A stretch of DNA of 30,221 bases, taken from positions 1-30,221 of the forward strand of contig CAZVEO010000014.1 in assembly GCA_964626385.1 (NCBI GenBank), in the 5' to 3' direction. Position numbers and translations under genes: made by a program. Shown here in pieces: positions 1 through 7,794 of the stretch (the stretch's first letter is position 1; each line of letters starts with the position of its first letter). The DNA is from Scybalousia_A sp964626385 (GTDB lineage: Bacteria > Bacteroidota > Bacteroidia > Bacteroidales > P3). The notes under the pieces are model-generated. The model was not told where the DNA came from, did not search any database, and saw nothing but the letters and a program-made list of their open reading frames with translations.

Positions 1-2
1 TT

Positions 3-95
3 GAGGTAGAGAGCGAAAGACTTGCGAGCGGAGTTTATTATATAAGAATACAAACTACTAACACAATAAGAACCGAAAAACTTATAAAAAAATAG
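3..95 (+). CDS. C-terminal end of a type IX-secreted host protein (partial)
   Basis: This is the last 30 codons of a gene that begins outside the window. The peptide has the pattern LASGVYYIRIQT followed by TEKLIKK and a stop, which is the usual form of the type A C-terminal sorting domain (Por secretion system): a Gly-Val-Tyr-Tyr beta strand, a short turn, then a basic KLIKK end. In that family the domain directs export by the type IX secretion system and is then removed, releasing or anchoring the protein at the surface. Only the tail is visible, so the passenger function is unknown. The TAG stop abuts a hairpin array. It places the left edge in host DNA of a T9SS-bearing Bacteroidota. Confidence 0.8.
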   Translation, partial: EVESERLASGVYYIRIQTTNTIRTEKLIKK

Positions 96-160
96 CACCC
101 ACAGGGTGTTTTATAAGGGCACAGGCATAGCCTGTTTTATAAGGGCATAGCCGCTATATA
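96..160 (+). repeat. Triloop-hairpin array directly after a host stop codon
   Basis: Three small hairpins follow each other: CACCC-ACA-GGGTG (96-108), ACAGGC-ATA-GCCTGT (121-135) and GGC-ATA-GCC (144-152). They are joined by TTTTATAAGGG-like spacers. The array starts on the base after the stop codon of the T9SS substrate gene. Related arrays follow many phage genes in this window. Function is unknown; a role in mRNA 3' end stability or processing is inference. Confidence 0.75.
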
Positions 161-165
161 AAAGC

Positions 166-202
166 AAGGGACACTTAAAAAAAGTGTCCCTTTTCTTTTT
201 TT
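166..202 (+). terminator. Strong intrinsic terminator
   Basis: A perfect 11-bp stem (AAGGGACACTT at 166-176 and AAGTGTCCCTT at 182-192) with an AAAAA loop is followed by a T-rich run to 202. It would end transcription from the left host gene and separates it from the phage cluster. Confidence 0.88.
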
Positions 203-446
203 ATGGATTTTGGTAGGTTATTTATGTTTGTTTGGTATAAGGCGGTTAAAGAAATTCAGTTAATTAGATGAAGTTTTGATAATGGAGGTGGAAATTAACT
301 TTTAAAAGAGGTTTGTTGAAGGTAAAAAAGATAGACACAAACCTTTGATACCACTGTAAAATGCTTGATTTTAAAAAAGCCTTCTATCGTCAACATTACC
401 TTTGGTTGCCATAAAATTGTTTTGCAACAAACCATCCATCAAAAAA
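203..446. other. Left junction region, no gene recognised
   Basis: These bases separate the host terminator from the recombinase remnant. I see no convincing gene on either strand. A 9-bp inverted repeat, GGTTTGTTG (310-318) and CAACAAACC (425-433), flanks about 106 bp just upstream of the recombinase fragment. It could be chance or a relic of an invertible segment. The host/phage boundary on the left must lie in or near this stretch. Confidence 0.5.
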
Positions 447-551
447 ATGACATACGGATACATAAGAGTAAGGTCTGATAAGCAGACAGTAGAAAACCAA
501 AGATTTGAAATAACAAAAGCAAATAATTTAAAATGTTTCAATAATGAATAA
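447..551 (+). pseudogene. N-terminal remnant of an Mpi-type serine recombinase
   Basis: The 34-residue peptide starts MTYGYIRVRSDKQT and continues VENQRFEI, which matches the start of serine-family invertases of the Bacteroidota (master DNA invertase Mpi type, usually YIRVSSDKQ or YIRVSTDKQ). Intact enzymes are around 200 residues with a catalytic N-terminal domain and a C-terminal helix-turn-helix; here a stop follows after 34 codons. The position of the nucleophilic serine (Ser9 in Gin numbering) is Arg in this copy, with Ser at the next position, so the fragment would be inactive even if completed. The end overlaps the next gene by 8 bases. A phage or host invertase has apparently been lost by deletion, leaving only this end. 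Confidence 0.72.
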
Positions 552-777
552 AAGAGAACAAGTCGGAGGCAATCACTACGAAAAAATGAAAATAGAACCC
601 ATAGACTTTATTATGGAAAACAACCTGTCTTTTTGTCAAGGTAACGTAATCAAATACGTTTGCCGTTACAAAGACAAAAACGGAATACAAGACCTATTGA
701 AAGCAAAACAATATATTGACTTTCTAATTCAACAAGAACAATCAACACAATTAAACAAAATACCAATAACACAATGA
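544..777 (+). CDS. DUF3310 phage protein
   Basis: The 77-residue protein has the full DUF3310 signature: GGNHYEKMKIEPIDFI near residues 8-23, then a Gly-Asn-Val-Ile-Lys-Tyr-Val segment with a conserved Arg-Tyr-Lys, and an Asp-Leu-x-Lys-Ala helix. This small domain is common in phages and is found in phage T7 gp1.7, a nucleotide kinase; whether the stand-alone domain has activity is not known. The start lies inside the recombinase remnant, and the end overlaps the next gene by 4 bases (ATGA), suggesting translational coupling. It is the only gene here that hints at phage nucleotide metabolism. Confidence 0.85.
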   Translation: MNKREQVGGNHYEKMKIEPIDFIMENNLSFCQGNVIKYVCRYKDKNGIQDLLKAKQYIDFLIQQEQSTQLNKIPITQ

Positions 778-1199
778 TACAACAAATTAAAGAACTTTGC
801 AAAAAAGCAAACCCAAATTATGACTTTCATTATCAAAGTCTATTAGACGAAAACCACCAAACACAATTGCAAGAGGTAGGTAATAAATTTGTTTTCTTAG
901 AGGAACAAAAAGACGGCTATTTTACCAATGGATACGTACTCAAAAAAACAACAAACGTCCTGCTCTACGTTTGCACTATGATAGACTCTTTGCAAACAGA
1001 TACAGCCACTTTAAGAGAACAGGTAAGACAGCAAATGCAAGAGGAATTTATTATTCCCTTTATCAAAGCATTTGCCTCCTCTCCTCTCAACCAAAACTCG
1101 CAAACCGCTTCAATACCATTTGAAACACCGCTCCCTATGTTTGACAACTACGCTATAGTGGAAATACTCTCCTTGCAAGTAACTCAAAACATCTGCTAA
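774..1199 (+). CDS. Phage protein of unknown function
   Basis: I do not recognise this 141-residue protein. It is mostly polar with no signal peptide or clear membrane segment. The middle (about residues 45-95) looks helical and rich in Gln and Glu, and the C-terminus carries a Pro-rich stretch. It overlaps the DUF3310 gene by 4 bases and so is probably translated with it. A triloop-hairpin array starts on the base after its stop. Codon style (AAC, CAA, TCC-rich) resembles the structural genes downstream. A virion or early accessory role is equally possible. Confidence 0.7.
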   Translation: MIQQIKELCKKANPNYDFHYQSLLDENHQTQLQEVGNKFVFLEEQKDGYFTNGYVLKKTTNVLLYVCTMIDSLQTDTATLREQVRQQMQEEFIIPFIKAFASSPLNQNSQTASIPFETPLPMFDNYAIVEILSLQVTQNIC

Positions 1200-1286
1200 C
1201 ACCCACAGGGTGTCTTATAAGGACATAGCCATTAAAATAAGACTGTGGCCTCGCTTATGCGTCTTATAAAGACACCCCGCAGGTGC
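1200..1286 (+). repeat. Triloop-hairpin array after 774-1199
   Basis: CACCC-ACA-GGGTG (1200-1212) begins immediately after the TAA stop. It is followed by a TCTTATAAGG spacer, a GACATAGCC half-site, a CGC-TTAT-GCG hairpin near 1252, another TCTTATAAAG spacer, and a CACC/GGTG pair near 1273-1285. This is one of the longest arrays in the window, and the same spacer recurs between different stems. Confidence 0.7.
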
Positions 1287-1324
1287 TAATCTATTGCAAC
1301 TTATTTAAATACAAAAAAATATAC

Positions 1325-1332
1325 TAATTTTG
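1325..1332 (+). promoter_or_regulatory. Bacteroidota-type -7 promoter box
   Basis: TAATTTTG matches the TAnnTTTG -7 consensus and lies about 36 bases before the ATG of the next gene, followed by a TTAACCAAAAAC leader. A -33 TTTG at ideal spacing is not evident. Confidence 0.5.
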
Positions 1333-1367
1333 CATATATTTATTAACCAAAAACTTAACCTAAAGCA

Positions 1368-1739
1368 ATGTTTATCTACTGCATAATGGACTACAAAAAT
1401 ATTATCTCCGTCCATAAGTCTAAAGGACAAGCAGAAAAACTCCTTAGACAAATGAACGCACCAGACACCCGTTTGTCTATGCCTTTGCATATACGCGAAG
1501 GTTACCCTCGCTTTCGTATCACAGAATTCTCCACAGCAAAAGAAGTCCTCCTGCTATTAGAACAACAACGCTTAGAACTCAACGACGCAACCGTCCACGC
1601 TCTACTTCTTAGACAAGAAGAAATCAACAGAGAACTAAGAACAAACCAAAAAAAAACTATTTCCTTGATGATGAAAATAAAATCATTACCCTTTAATACT
1701 GATAAAACTACTAAACTCATCAAAAACTTTGAAAGATAA
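1368..1739 (+). CDS. Phage protein of unknown function
   Basis: The 123-residue product is not one I recognise. It starts with a short hydrophobic strand, continues with mixed helices, and has a Leu/Gln/Glu-rich segment (about residues 60-95) likely to form a coiled coil, then a basic C-terminus. A TAnnTTTG promoter box and the recurrent leader TTAACCAAAAAC (1343-1354), 13 bases before ATG, support the start and link it to the structural genes that share this leader. A second in-frame ATG at codon 7 is possible. The next gene follows after 8 bases, so the two are probably co-transcribed. Confidence 0.68.
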   Translation: MFIYCIMDYKNIISVHKSKGQAEKLLRQMNAPDTRLSMPLHIREGYPRFRITEFSTAKEVLLLLEQQRLELNDATVHALLLRQEEINRELRTNQKKTISLMMKIKSLPFNTDKTTKLIKNFER

Positions 1740-1747
1740 TAACAACT

Positions 1748-2311
1748 ATGGCAAAAAAAATCTTTACCGACCTTAACCTCCTTTGGAACGAGTTGCAAAA
1801 CGCCGTTATCTCCGGCTATGTATCCGATGAAGAACTAACGCAAATCCTCTTACCTATACGCTCCTCCTTGCAAGAAGTTAAACAAAGACTTGATTATATC
1901 ATTTACTCAAAACGTTACGATCTCACAGACCCTAACCTTTCGGACGACCTGCAAGGTGATTATCTTTCCTATGACAACACTTTGCTACTAACAAAAAACA
2001 ACGGCAATTTCACAATAAACGTACCTCGCACCTCATCCTATTACCTTTACCTACACATCAAAAACAACCCAAATGCTACATACATAACCGCTAACAATAT
2101 ACAATACACTATACAAGAGGAAATGACTTTGAAATTTGACAATGTTAATCAATTACAATTCTCCTCCGATAATTATATTTGGCTTTCTGAAATAAGCGTC
2201 ACTGAATACAAATTACCTGATGTCCCTACCAAACTTTCACAATTAGAAAACGACCAAGAATTTGTAGCAAGTAAAGTGATGGACGACACTCTCATACTAA
2301 CAGTTAAATAA
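1748..2311 (+). CDS. Probable virion protein, fibre or appendage-like
   Basis: The 187-residue protein has an N-terminal helical part (about residues 1-55), a middle rich in Tyr, Thr and Asn strands, and a C-terminal segment reading VPTKLSQLENDQEFV. That Ser-Gln-Leu-x-Asn-Asp phrase is common in Bacteroidota phage fibre and appendage proteins, where it introduces trimerising segments. No enzyme motif is visible. It is the last plus-strand gene before the inserted minus-strand operon. The virion assignment is inference from composition and that phrase. Confidence 0.6.
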   Translation: MAKKIFTDLNLLWNELQNAVISGYVSDEELTQILLPIRSSLQEVKQRLDYIIYSKRYDLTDPNLSDDLQGDYLSYDNTLLLTKNNGNFTINVPRTSSYYLYLHIKNNPNATYITANNIQYTIQEEMTLKFDNVNQLQFSSDNYIWLSEISVTEYKLPDVPTKLSQLENDQEFVASKVMDDTLILTVK

Positions 2312-2438
2312 ATTATGACAGTTGTAAAAAAAAACAAATGTAGTTAAGTATTTTATGTGATTTTATGCATAATAAAAATGTGTGCAAAAATCTCAATTTT
2401 TTGTACATGTTTTAAAGTTATAATACAAACAAATATAA

Positions 2439-2813
2439 TTAAATGATTTGTGCTATTTTACTTAAAACTCTTGCTTTACTTGATGATAAAGGTATTTTAT
2501 TTTCCGAGTTATGTATTTCGGAGTGGTAAATATTGTTTTTAGATGGACAATATTTAACAAATGCTTCTTTTTCTCTTACTTGTTTTGTTAGAAGTTTGCA
2601 TACCATATAAAAAGACTTGCGGGGTGGTCGTCTTTCTTTACTTAAGATAGTTTTAATACATTCTTTTTCTTTTCTGTTGGTGCCGTCTCTATCTACGGAC
2701 ACTCCTTTTTTATCTTTAAAAGCAGCAGATGATATTCTATTGTTTTCTTTGTCGTACCATTCCTCTATAATCCCTCTGTATAAAAATTCAGTATCATTAA
2801 TAGTTTTATTCAT
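2439..2813 (-). CDS. Third gene of the minus-strand operon, unknown function
   Basis: The 124-residue protein opens with a segment DTEFLYRGIIEEWYD, followed by RISSAAFKDKKGVSVDRDG (about residues 26-44). The pattern of an aromatic-Arg start, then Ser-Ser-Ala-Ala-Phe-Lys-Asp and Ser-Val-Asp-Arg, resembles a widespread family of small uncharacterised bacterial proteins; I recall the pattern but no function. Conserved Arg, Asp and His residues could suit an enzyme or toxin, but that is speculation. Its start overlaps the end of the preceding minus-strand gene by 8 bases, so it is translationally coupled as the last cistron. It stands against the direction of the phage structural genes. Confidence 0.78.
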   Translation of the reverse strand: MNKTINDTEFLYRGIIEEWYDKENNRISSAAFKDKKGVSVDRDGTNRKEKECIKTILSKERRPPRKSFYMVCKLLTKQVREKEAFVKYCPSKNNIYHSEIHNSENKIPLSSSKARVLSKIAQII

Positions 2814-3267
2814 AGTATTTGTACAACTTATTTAAGTTTGATACAATATCTTTATCAGCAATAATTTGCTCTGTTTCGTTGCCATTAATAGAATAATAAA
2901 GATTTGCTTTTTGTGAATTTGACACTTCTAACTCCAAACAATTGTCGTCATCTTTATAGTATTCTAATTGAATAGAACCATTACCTACTGGGAAAATATT
3001 AACTTGATGAACTAAATTGTCAATAATATTTTCAACTTTTTTTATAACCTTTGAGGAAATTTTGACCGCCTTATAGCCATCCCATTTGTTTTCAAACTTT
3101 GAGAACTTAATAAGTTTTTCTCTGTTTTCTTGGAGTTTATTGTTTTCTCTATCTACAAACGCTTTCGCTTTCGTATATAATGAAGTAGCAGTTTGCGGAA
3201 AATCATAAAAATAGAGTTTTTGTGTTGTATATGATGGTTTGTAAATTATACTATTCGTTGACATCAT
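2806..3267 (-). CDS. Second gene of the minus-strand operon, unknown function
   Basis: The 153-residue protein has an N-terminal basic helical part (about residues 25-60), then a phrase FENKWDGYKAVKIS (about 58-71), a helix, and a PVGNGSIQLEYYKDD strand pair followed by LELEV. The Asn-x-Trp-Asp-Gly-Tyr motif with a following Gly-Ser-Ile-Gln-Leu-Glu beta hairpin is characteristic of a broadly distributed uncharacterised family that I cannot name. It overlaps the first gene by 17 bases and the third by 8, the tight packing expected of one functional unit. No membrane segment is visible. Confidence 0.78.
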   Translation of the reverse strand: MMSTNSIIYKPSYTTQKLYFYDFPQTATSLYTKAKAFVDRENNKLQENREKLIKFSKFENKWDGYKAVKISSKVIKKVENIIDNLVHQVNIFPVGNGSIQLEYYKDDDNCLELEVSNSQKANLYYSINGNETEQIIADKDIVSNLNKLYKYYE

Positions 3268-3598
3268 TTTCTAAAAGTTTTATTTGTTTGTCCAACCAAT
3301 CCCTTATTTCTTTGGCAGTCTCAATATTAACAACAATACCCGATTGTACAAATCTTATAGAAGATTTATTTAAATCTCTTGGCTTATTTTCTTCTTCTAT
3401 TATTTCGCCAACAAAACCATTTTTACCTACTCTATGGGTTACAGAATTAGGCAAAGGCAATCTTTCTAAGAAAAAATTTGCAACAATCTCTCCTCGAGAA
3501 GATACACCACCATACGCACCATTAACATATACTGGGTTATAATTATCTGCAAATTTATATTTAAAAGTTACTGACATTTCATTTTCTTTATTTTCCAT
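3251..3598 (-). CDS. First gene of the minus-strand operon, DUF3467-like topology
   Basis: The 115-residue protein contains NPVYVNGAYGGVSSRGEIV (about residues 20-38), then NFFLERLPLP, and ends with a strand-helix unit SGIVVNIETAKEIRDWLDKQI. The layout (two strands, an acidic Glu-x-Val-x-x-Phe-Phe strand, a Pro-containing turn, then 'strand, Thr-Ala-Lys helix') resembles the small DUF3467 fold, but I see only topology, not proof. Similar proteins of unknown role are widespread. It leads the three-gene minus operon and is divergent from the tail gene at 3726 across 127 bases. ATG at 3598 is chosen; another in-frame Met lies at codon 8. Confidence 0.78.
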   Translation of the reverse strand: MENKENEMSVTFKYKFADNYNPVYVNGAYGGVSSRGEIVANFFLERLPLPNSVTHRVGKNGFVGEIIEEENKPRDLNKSSIRFVQSGIVVNIETAKEIRDWLDKQIKLLENDVNE

Positions 3599-3679
3599 AT
3601 TTAGTCAAAGTTTTTTATAACTCTTTCTTTCATCTTGCTATTATAACGTATAAACACTTAAAAAGTTGTAAAAAAACAT

Positions 3680-3687
3680 TATTTTTG
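3680..3687 (+). promoter_or_regulatory. Bacteroidota-type -7 box before the tail operon
   Basis: TATTTTTG fits TAnnTTTG and lies about 38 bases before the ATG at 3726. A TTG at 3666-3668 is too close for a standard -33 element. The leader TAAACCAAAAAC follows. It probably restarts transcription of the structural genes downstream of the inserted minus-strand operon. Confidence 0.5.
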
Positions 3688-3725
3688 CATTATCTTTTTA
3701 TAAACCAAAAACATATAATAAAACA

Positions 3726-4958
3726 ATGGCAGATTTAACCAAAGTACAAATAGGCGACCAAACCTATTCTTTAGCAGACCAACAAGCAAGAGAACTTATT
3801 GAAACTTTGCAAAACTCACTAACCGGCGCAATGACTTTCATTGGAGAGGCTTTGCAATTCAACGCATCAGGTCCCGTATATATCAAAACAGGCTCCACAA
3901 CAGCCGTCTGTTACTACACAGGAACACAACCAACAGCAACAACAATTGTTATCGGTGGAACAACCTACACACTAACATACAAAAAACTTTCACCCGGCGA
4001 CGTGGTTATTAGCGGACAACTTGAATTTATCTGGTCAGACGCAGATAATACTTTCCACGAACTTGGCTCTACAGGCTCCTTAAAAGCACTTGCCTTTAAA
4101 GACAATGCATCAGGCAACTACAAACCTAAGGGTACAGTAAAGTCAACTCCTACCAAGACAAACAAAACCCTTACCCCAGTAGTTACTCAAGGAACAGTAA
4201 ACGCAACAGGTAACTATACCCCAGAAGGTACTATAACACAAGGAACCAACCAAACAGACTCCTTTGTCAAATCCTATCCCGGTGCTACCTCCAAACTCTT
4301 AACAACGACCGTCCACGACACTCCAACAACAAAGAAGGCAAATGTTACAACGAAAGATATTGTAGCAATAAAATCTTTGTCTTACTCTAAACTAACTACT
4401 ACTACAATACAAGGTGTCTCGGGCTCTACACAAGCAAGTAAAGCCTCCTCTAATATCTTTGCGGGGGTTAATGCAAGTGTCAACGGAGAAACACTTATTC
4501 TTACCCCCGTTTCTCTTTCTTTTACTGACGTTGCAGTACCTGTTGCTCAAACTTCTAAAACCGTTGCTACAGGCTCACTTTCAACCAACGGCACAGGTGC
4601 TCAACTTGTAACCAGTGGAACGCAAGAAACAAACAATGTAGTGGAGGCTATACTTGACGAAAATTTGGCAGCAGTACCTGAAATTGTTATGGACATAGAA
4701 GCAGGAACAGAAAAAACCGTTGCCACTGGTACATTGTCTGCACAAGGAACAGGTGCAAGCGTGATGACTGGACTTGGAACACCAAACAAAGCAACAGCCG
4801 TTACCAACGTCGCTACTCCTACCTTTACAGGTAAAGAAAAAGAAATTGCAGTATCAGGCTCCACAAACGGCGTTGCCGTCGCTTCAATGACAATACAAAC
4901 CATAGACACCATAACCTCAACCTTTGAAGGAACAGAAGAAACAATAACAGTAGACTAA
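3726..4958 (+). CDS. Tail fibre or adhesin-like virion protein
   Basis: The 410-residue protein begins ADLTKVQIGDQTYSLADQQA, continues through a region with GDVVISGQLEFIW and FHELGSTGSLKALAFKD, and then becomes Thr/Ser/Gly/Ala-rich. The first part is typical of fibre or appendage proteins of gut Bacteroidota phages. The rest holds imperfect repeats: KTVATGSLSTNGTGA near residue 277 and KTVATGTLSAQGTGA near 329, plus several Gly-Thr-Val and Thr-Phe-Thr-Gly motifs, suggesting stacked beta units. No enzymatic motif is visible. It likely helps bind the host surface. The repeated segments are candidate sites for diversification by recombination. The recurrent TAAACCAAAAAC leader supports the start. 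Confidence 0.72.
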   Translation: MADLTKVQIGDQTYSLADQQARELIETLQNSLTGAMTFIGEALQFNASGPVYIKTGSTTAVCYYTGTQPTATTIVIGGTTYTLTYKKLSPGDVVISGQLEFIWSDADNTFHELGSTGSLKALAFKDNASGNYKPKGTVKSTPTKTNKTLTPVVTQGTVNATGNYTPEGTITQGTNQTDSFVKSYPGATSKLLTTTVHDTPTTKKANVTTKDIVAIKSLSYSKLTTTTIQGVSGSTQASKASSNIFAGVNASVNGETLILTPVSLSFTDVAVPVAQTSKTVATGSLSTNGTGAQLVTSGTQETNNVVEAILDENLAAVPEIVMDIEAGTEKTVATGTLSAQGTGASVMTGLGTPNKATAVTNVATPTFTGKEKEIAVSGSTNGVAVASMTIQTIDTITSTFEGTEETITVD

Positions 4959-5001
4959 GGCTAACAACCTTAAAACAAACAATTAAAAGAATAATAACCT
5001 T

Positions 5002-5796
5002 ATGGCAAGATTAAATAAAATACAATTAGATGGAACCGACTACGCAATAGGTACTGAATATTTCGCTATATGCTCTACTTTGGCTACAGACAACATTAAA
5101 GCAGTCAACACCACGCAAACAACAGGCTTTGGACTTAACAACGGCACCATATTACACGTCCTGTTTACCGCAGACCACACAAGCGGTAATGCAATGCAAC
5201 TAAATGTAAATAGCACCGGTGCAAAAAGTGTCCGCAACAAACGAAACAAATCTGTAACCTACTTGCCACGAGGTTATTATTCTTTTGTCTATTACAATAA
5301 CTATTGGTACATCAACGGCAAAGCCTTTGAGGATTTAGAAGTAGCAGGCACGGGCGACGCAATAACCAGCATAGACGCAAAAGACTGGACAAACGGCATC
5401 AAAGCAACCAAAGGAAATGTAGAGGCTTATTTTTCTAACAAAAAGTTACCAAAATCTTTATTCAGTGTATTAGCCAATCAATTCACTGGAACGGGCACTA
5501 TGGCAGATTTTTGGAACGGAGAAAACGGCAGTTATATGTCAGGGCTTTTCAAAAGCGGAACATTAGATTTTAACAACATCACAACCGCAAGCAAAAATAG
5601 ACGCTTTTATCTTTATATGTGGAACCCAAACACAGAAACAAACGGATTTAAAATACAAGGATGTTATGTAAGTGATAGTGAAAACCAAGCACAACAAGGC
5701 TATATAGATATTCCATCAAACAACGGAATAATACTTAAATGCTCAAATGATGGCACTGCTTGGTGGGTAGAAGTAGTAAGATTTAAAAAAGTATAA
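5002..5796 (+). CDS. Tail fibre-like virion protein
   Basis: The 264-residue protein starts MARLNKIQLDGTDYAIG, echoing the opening of the upstream fibre-like protein (a Lys-x-Gln-Ile/Leu strand, then Gly-Asp/Thr-x-Tyr). About residues 20-110 form a beta-rich region with HVLFTADHTSGNAMQLNVN and GYYSFVYYNNYWYING, a type common at the distal end of Bacteroidota phage fibres. The C-terminal half carries Trp, Asn and Gly-rich strands and ends NDGTAWWVEVVRFKK. It is separated from 3726-4958 by 43 bases and likely co-expressed. It probably contributes to receptor binding; this is inferred from composition and position. Confidence 0.68.
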   Translation: MARLNKIQLDGTDYAIGTEYFAICSTLATDNIKAVNTTQTTGFGLNNGTILHVLFTADHTSGNAMQLNVNSTGAKSVRNKRNKSVTYLPRGYYSFVYYNNYWYINGKAFEDLEVAGTGDAITSIDAKDWTNGIKATKGNVEAYFSNKKLPKSLFSVLANQFTGTGTMADFWNGENGSYMSGLFKSGTLDFNNITTASKNRRFYLYMWNPNTETNGFKIQGCYVSDSENQAQQGYIDIPSNNGIILKCSNDGTAWWVEVVRFKKV

Positions 5797-5845
5797 CAGG
5801 CTAAGCCTGACTTATAACGCAAAGCGACTACTATAAGAACCTATG
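5797..5845 (+). repeat. Triloop-hairpin array after 5002-5796
   Basis: CAGGC-TAA-GCCTG (5797-5809) begins right after the TAA stop, followed by ACTTATAACG and CGC-AAA-GCG (5818-5826). The second stem changes both sides relative to the GGC-AAA-GCC form seen elsewhere, which preserves pairing. Confidence 0.7.
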
Positions 5846-5892
5846 CTAACCTATAAAAAACTTTTATAACCATATAAAAAAAACAAAGAACT

Positions 5893-7794
5893 ATGCAAAG
5901 ACTACAAATTTATATAAACAACCTTTGGCAAGAACTTGACCTGCCACAAGATAAAATATCTCTAAACCTACAAGTCAACGATATTGCAGAACTCAAAGAC
6001 AGACAAGCCTCCTATTCTCAAAGCATAGCACTACCAAGAACCGCACACAATGAAAACGTCTTTGCCTTTGCCTTTGACCTGCAAACGCAAAACAATGTAC
6101 CTTACAAGTACTACGATTGCCGTTTGCTAATAAATGATATAAACGTATTAGGTAACGAAAGCGTCCTGCTAATAGATGAAATAACTCAAAACGAAATAAA
6201 TATTCAAATACTTGGTAATAATGCAGGGCTATTAACCAAAATGCAAGACACCTTGATAACCGACCTACAATTTGATGATTTAGGTACCATTACCAAAGGA
6301 ACCGCACACTCAGAAAACAACACAAATCAAGTACTTTGCAAAACCTTTGACGCTTACATAGGAAAAACAGAAGAACCAACACAATACACAAAAGGGCTTT
6401 GGTACTTTACCCGCTTTTATGACCTGATAAAACGTCTACTCTTTATATTTGGCTACAACCTACAAGACGACGTTAAACAAGAGGACAAAGAAAACGTTTT
6501 TATTACTCTACAAAACCTTTTAGCAACAAACCCCGACAGTTTGCCTCCATTACAACACAGAACATTCAAAAACGGAACATTCAATTATGACTACAACCGC
6601 AGCACCCCCGTACGCTACTACTGCTTACCTTTCCAACCACAAAACTCGGCAAACCTCAAATATAAAGTAGGTTTCTACGCTTATACTTTCAACTATTTAG
6701 TAGATACACCTCCTTTCCATAGATATGAATATACAGCAGATTACAACGGACAAATAAAAATAACTGTCAAATTAGAATACACACACTACAAAGGTATGGT
6801 AATGAACTCCGAAGTCGTCCTCGCTATATATAAAAACGACTCCTATTACTACCATATCGCCAACCCAAACGCAAACACTACACAAATATACTTAGAACAA
6901 ACAATTGACGTCCAAGAAAACGACGTCATATCTATCACTGGATGGCTCTATGCTAAACGCACTTCAAGCCTCACCTCCGACAATGGCACAAAACTAATAA
7001 CGCAAGCCTCCTCAGGTAACTTTATCAACGTAGAAGTCTTACAAGCAAACAACGTACCCCTTTACGGAACTATAAGCGTCCGCGACAATTTACCTAATTT
7101 CAAATCTTGCTATGACTTACTGAAAGCATTTGTAAACATCTTTGCTCTAACCCTTAACATCAACACAAAAAACAAAAAAGTCGTTTGCTACACTATGCAA
7201 ACCCTCTACGATAATATACCATTAGCAAAAAACTGGACAAACCTACTACTCAAAGATGACTACAATCTTTCCTTTGACTTTGGCTCCTACGGACAACAAA
7301 ACAATATCAAATTCAAAGACAATGACACCATAACCAACACAACCTCCTTTAAAATACAAAATGAACTATTAGATAAAGAAAAAGACGTTGTAACCTTTGA
7401 CTTCACAGCAGGACAAACAATTGACAACCTACCTTTTATAGACGCTTACGATATAGATACAGAAACAAAACAAAAAACAAGCAAAGAAACCAAAGCACAC
7501 ATTCTAAAAAAAATAACCATACCAAGCCAAAATATACACATCACAACAACCACAACTCTTTTTTTCTTACCCGCTAAATATCTACTTGACAACTATTATA
7601 ACCGCTTGGCTTATGATATACTAAAACAATGCAGAGTATTAGAGGCTTATTTCTTACTCACTGATTTGGACGTTAAAGAATTTGATTTCTCTATACCTAT
7701 ATACCTTAACCAAACGGGCAGGTACTACTACGTAAACAAAATCTCCAACTACATAAGCGGACAAAAAACAAAAGTAACCTTAATACAACTATGA
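5893..7794 (+). CDS. Baseplate or tail-hub-like structural protein
   Basis: The 633-residue protein starts with strands MQRLQIYINNLWQELDLP, then DIAELKDRQASYSQSIALPRT (about residues 30-50). The phrase 'Asp-Arg-Gln-Ala-Ser-Tyr-Ser' followed by 'Leu-Pro-Arg-Thr' is typical of large tail proteins from Bacteroidota siphophages that seem to build the tail tip. The rest alternates Tyr/Asn/Thr-rich strands with short helices. No peptidase or lysozyme motif is visible. Its stop overlaps the next ATG by 4 bases, indicating coupling. Position upstream of other tail genes supports a baseplate role; the exact subunit is uncertain. Confidence 0.72.
   Translation: MQRLQIYINNLWQELDLPQDKISLNLQVNDIAELKDRQASYSQSIALPRTAHNENVFAFAFDLQTQNNVPYKYYDCRLLINDINVLGNESVLLIDEITQNEINIQILGNNAGLLTKMQDTLITDLQFDDLGTITKGTAHSENNTNQVLCKTFDAYIGKTEEPTQYTKGLWYFTRFYDLIKRLLFIFGYNLQDDVKQEDKENVFITLQNLLATNPDSLPPLQHRTFKNGTFNYDYNRSTPVRYYCLPFQPQNSANLKYKVGFYAYTFNYLVDTPPFHRYEYTADYNGQIKITVKLEYTHYKGMVMNSEVVLAIYKNDSYYYHIANPNANTTQIYLEQTIDVQENDVISITGWLYAKRTSSLTSDNGTKLITQASSGNFINVEVLQANNVPLYGTISVRDNLPNFKSCYDLLKAFVNIFALTLNINTKNKKVVCYTMQTLYDNIPLAKNWTNLLLKDDYNLSFDFGSYGQQNNIKFKDNDTITNTTSFKIQNELLDKEKDVVTFDFTAGQTIDNLPFIDAYDIDTETKQKTSKETKAHILKKITIPSQNIHITTTTTLFFLPAKYLLDNYYNRLAYDILKQCRVLEAYFLLTDLDVKEFDFSIPIYLNQTGRYYYVNKISNYISGQKTKVTLIQL

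Noticed and set aside
2617..2835. Plus-strand frame opposite the minus-strand operon
   Set aside because: It is the shadow of 2439-2813, with low-complexity hydrophobic sequence and no leader.
3600..3660. TATAAT on the minus strand upstream of the three-gene operon as a sigma70 promoter
   Set aside because: In such A/T-rich DNA it is expected by chance, has no good -35 partner, and does not fit the Bacteroidota consensus.
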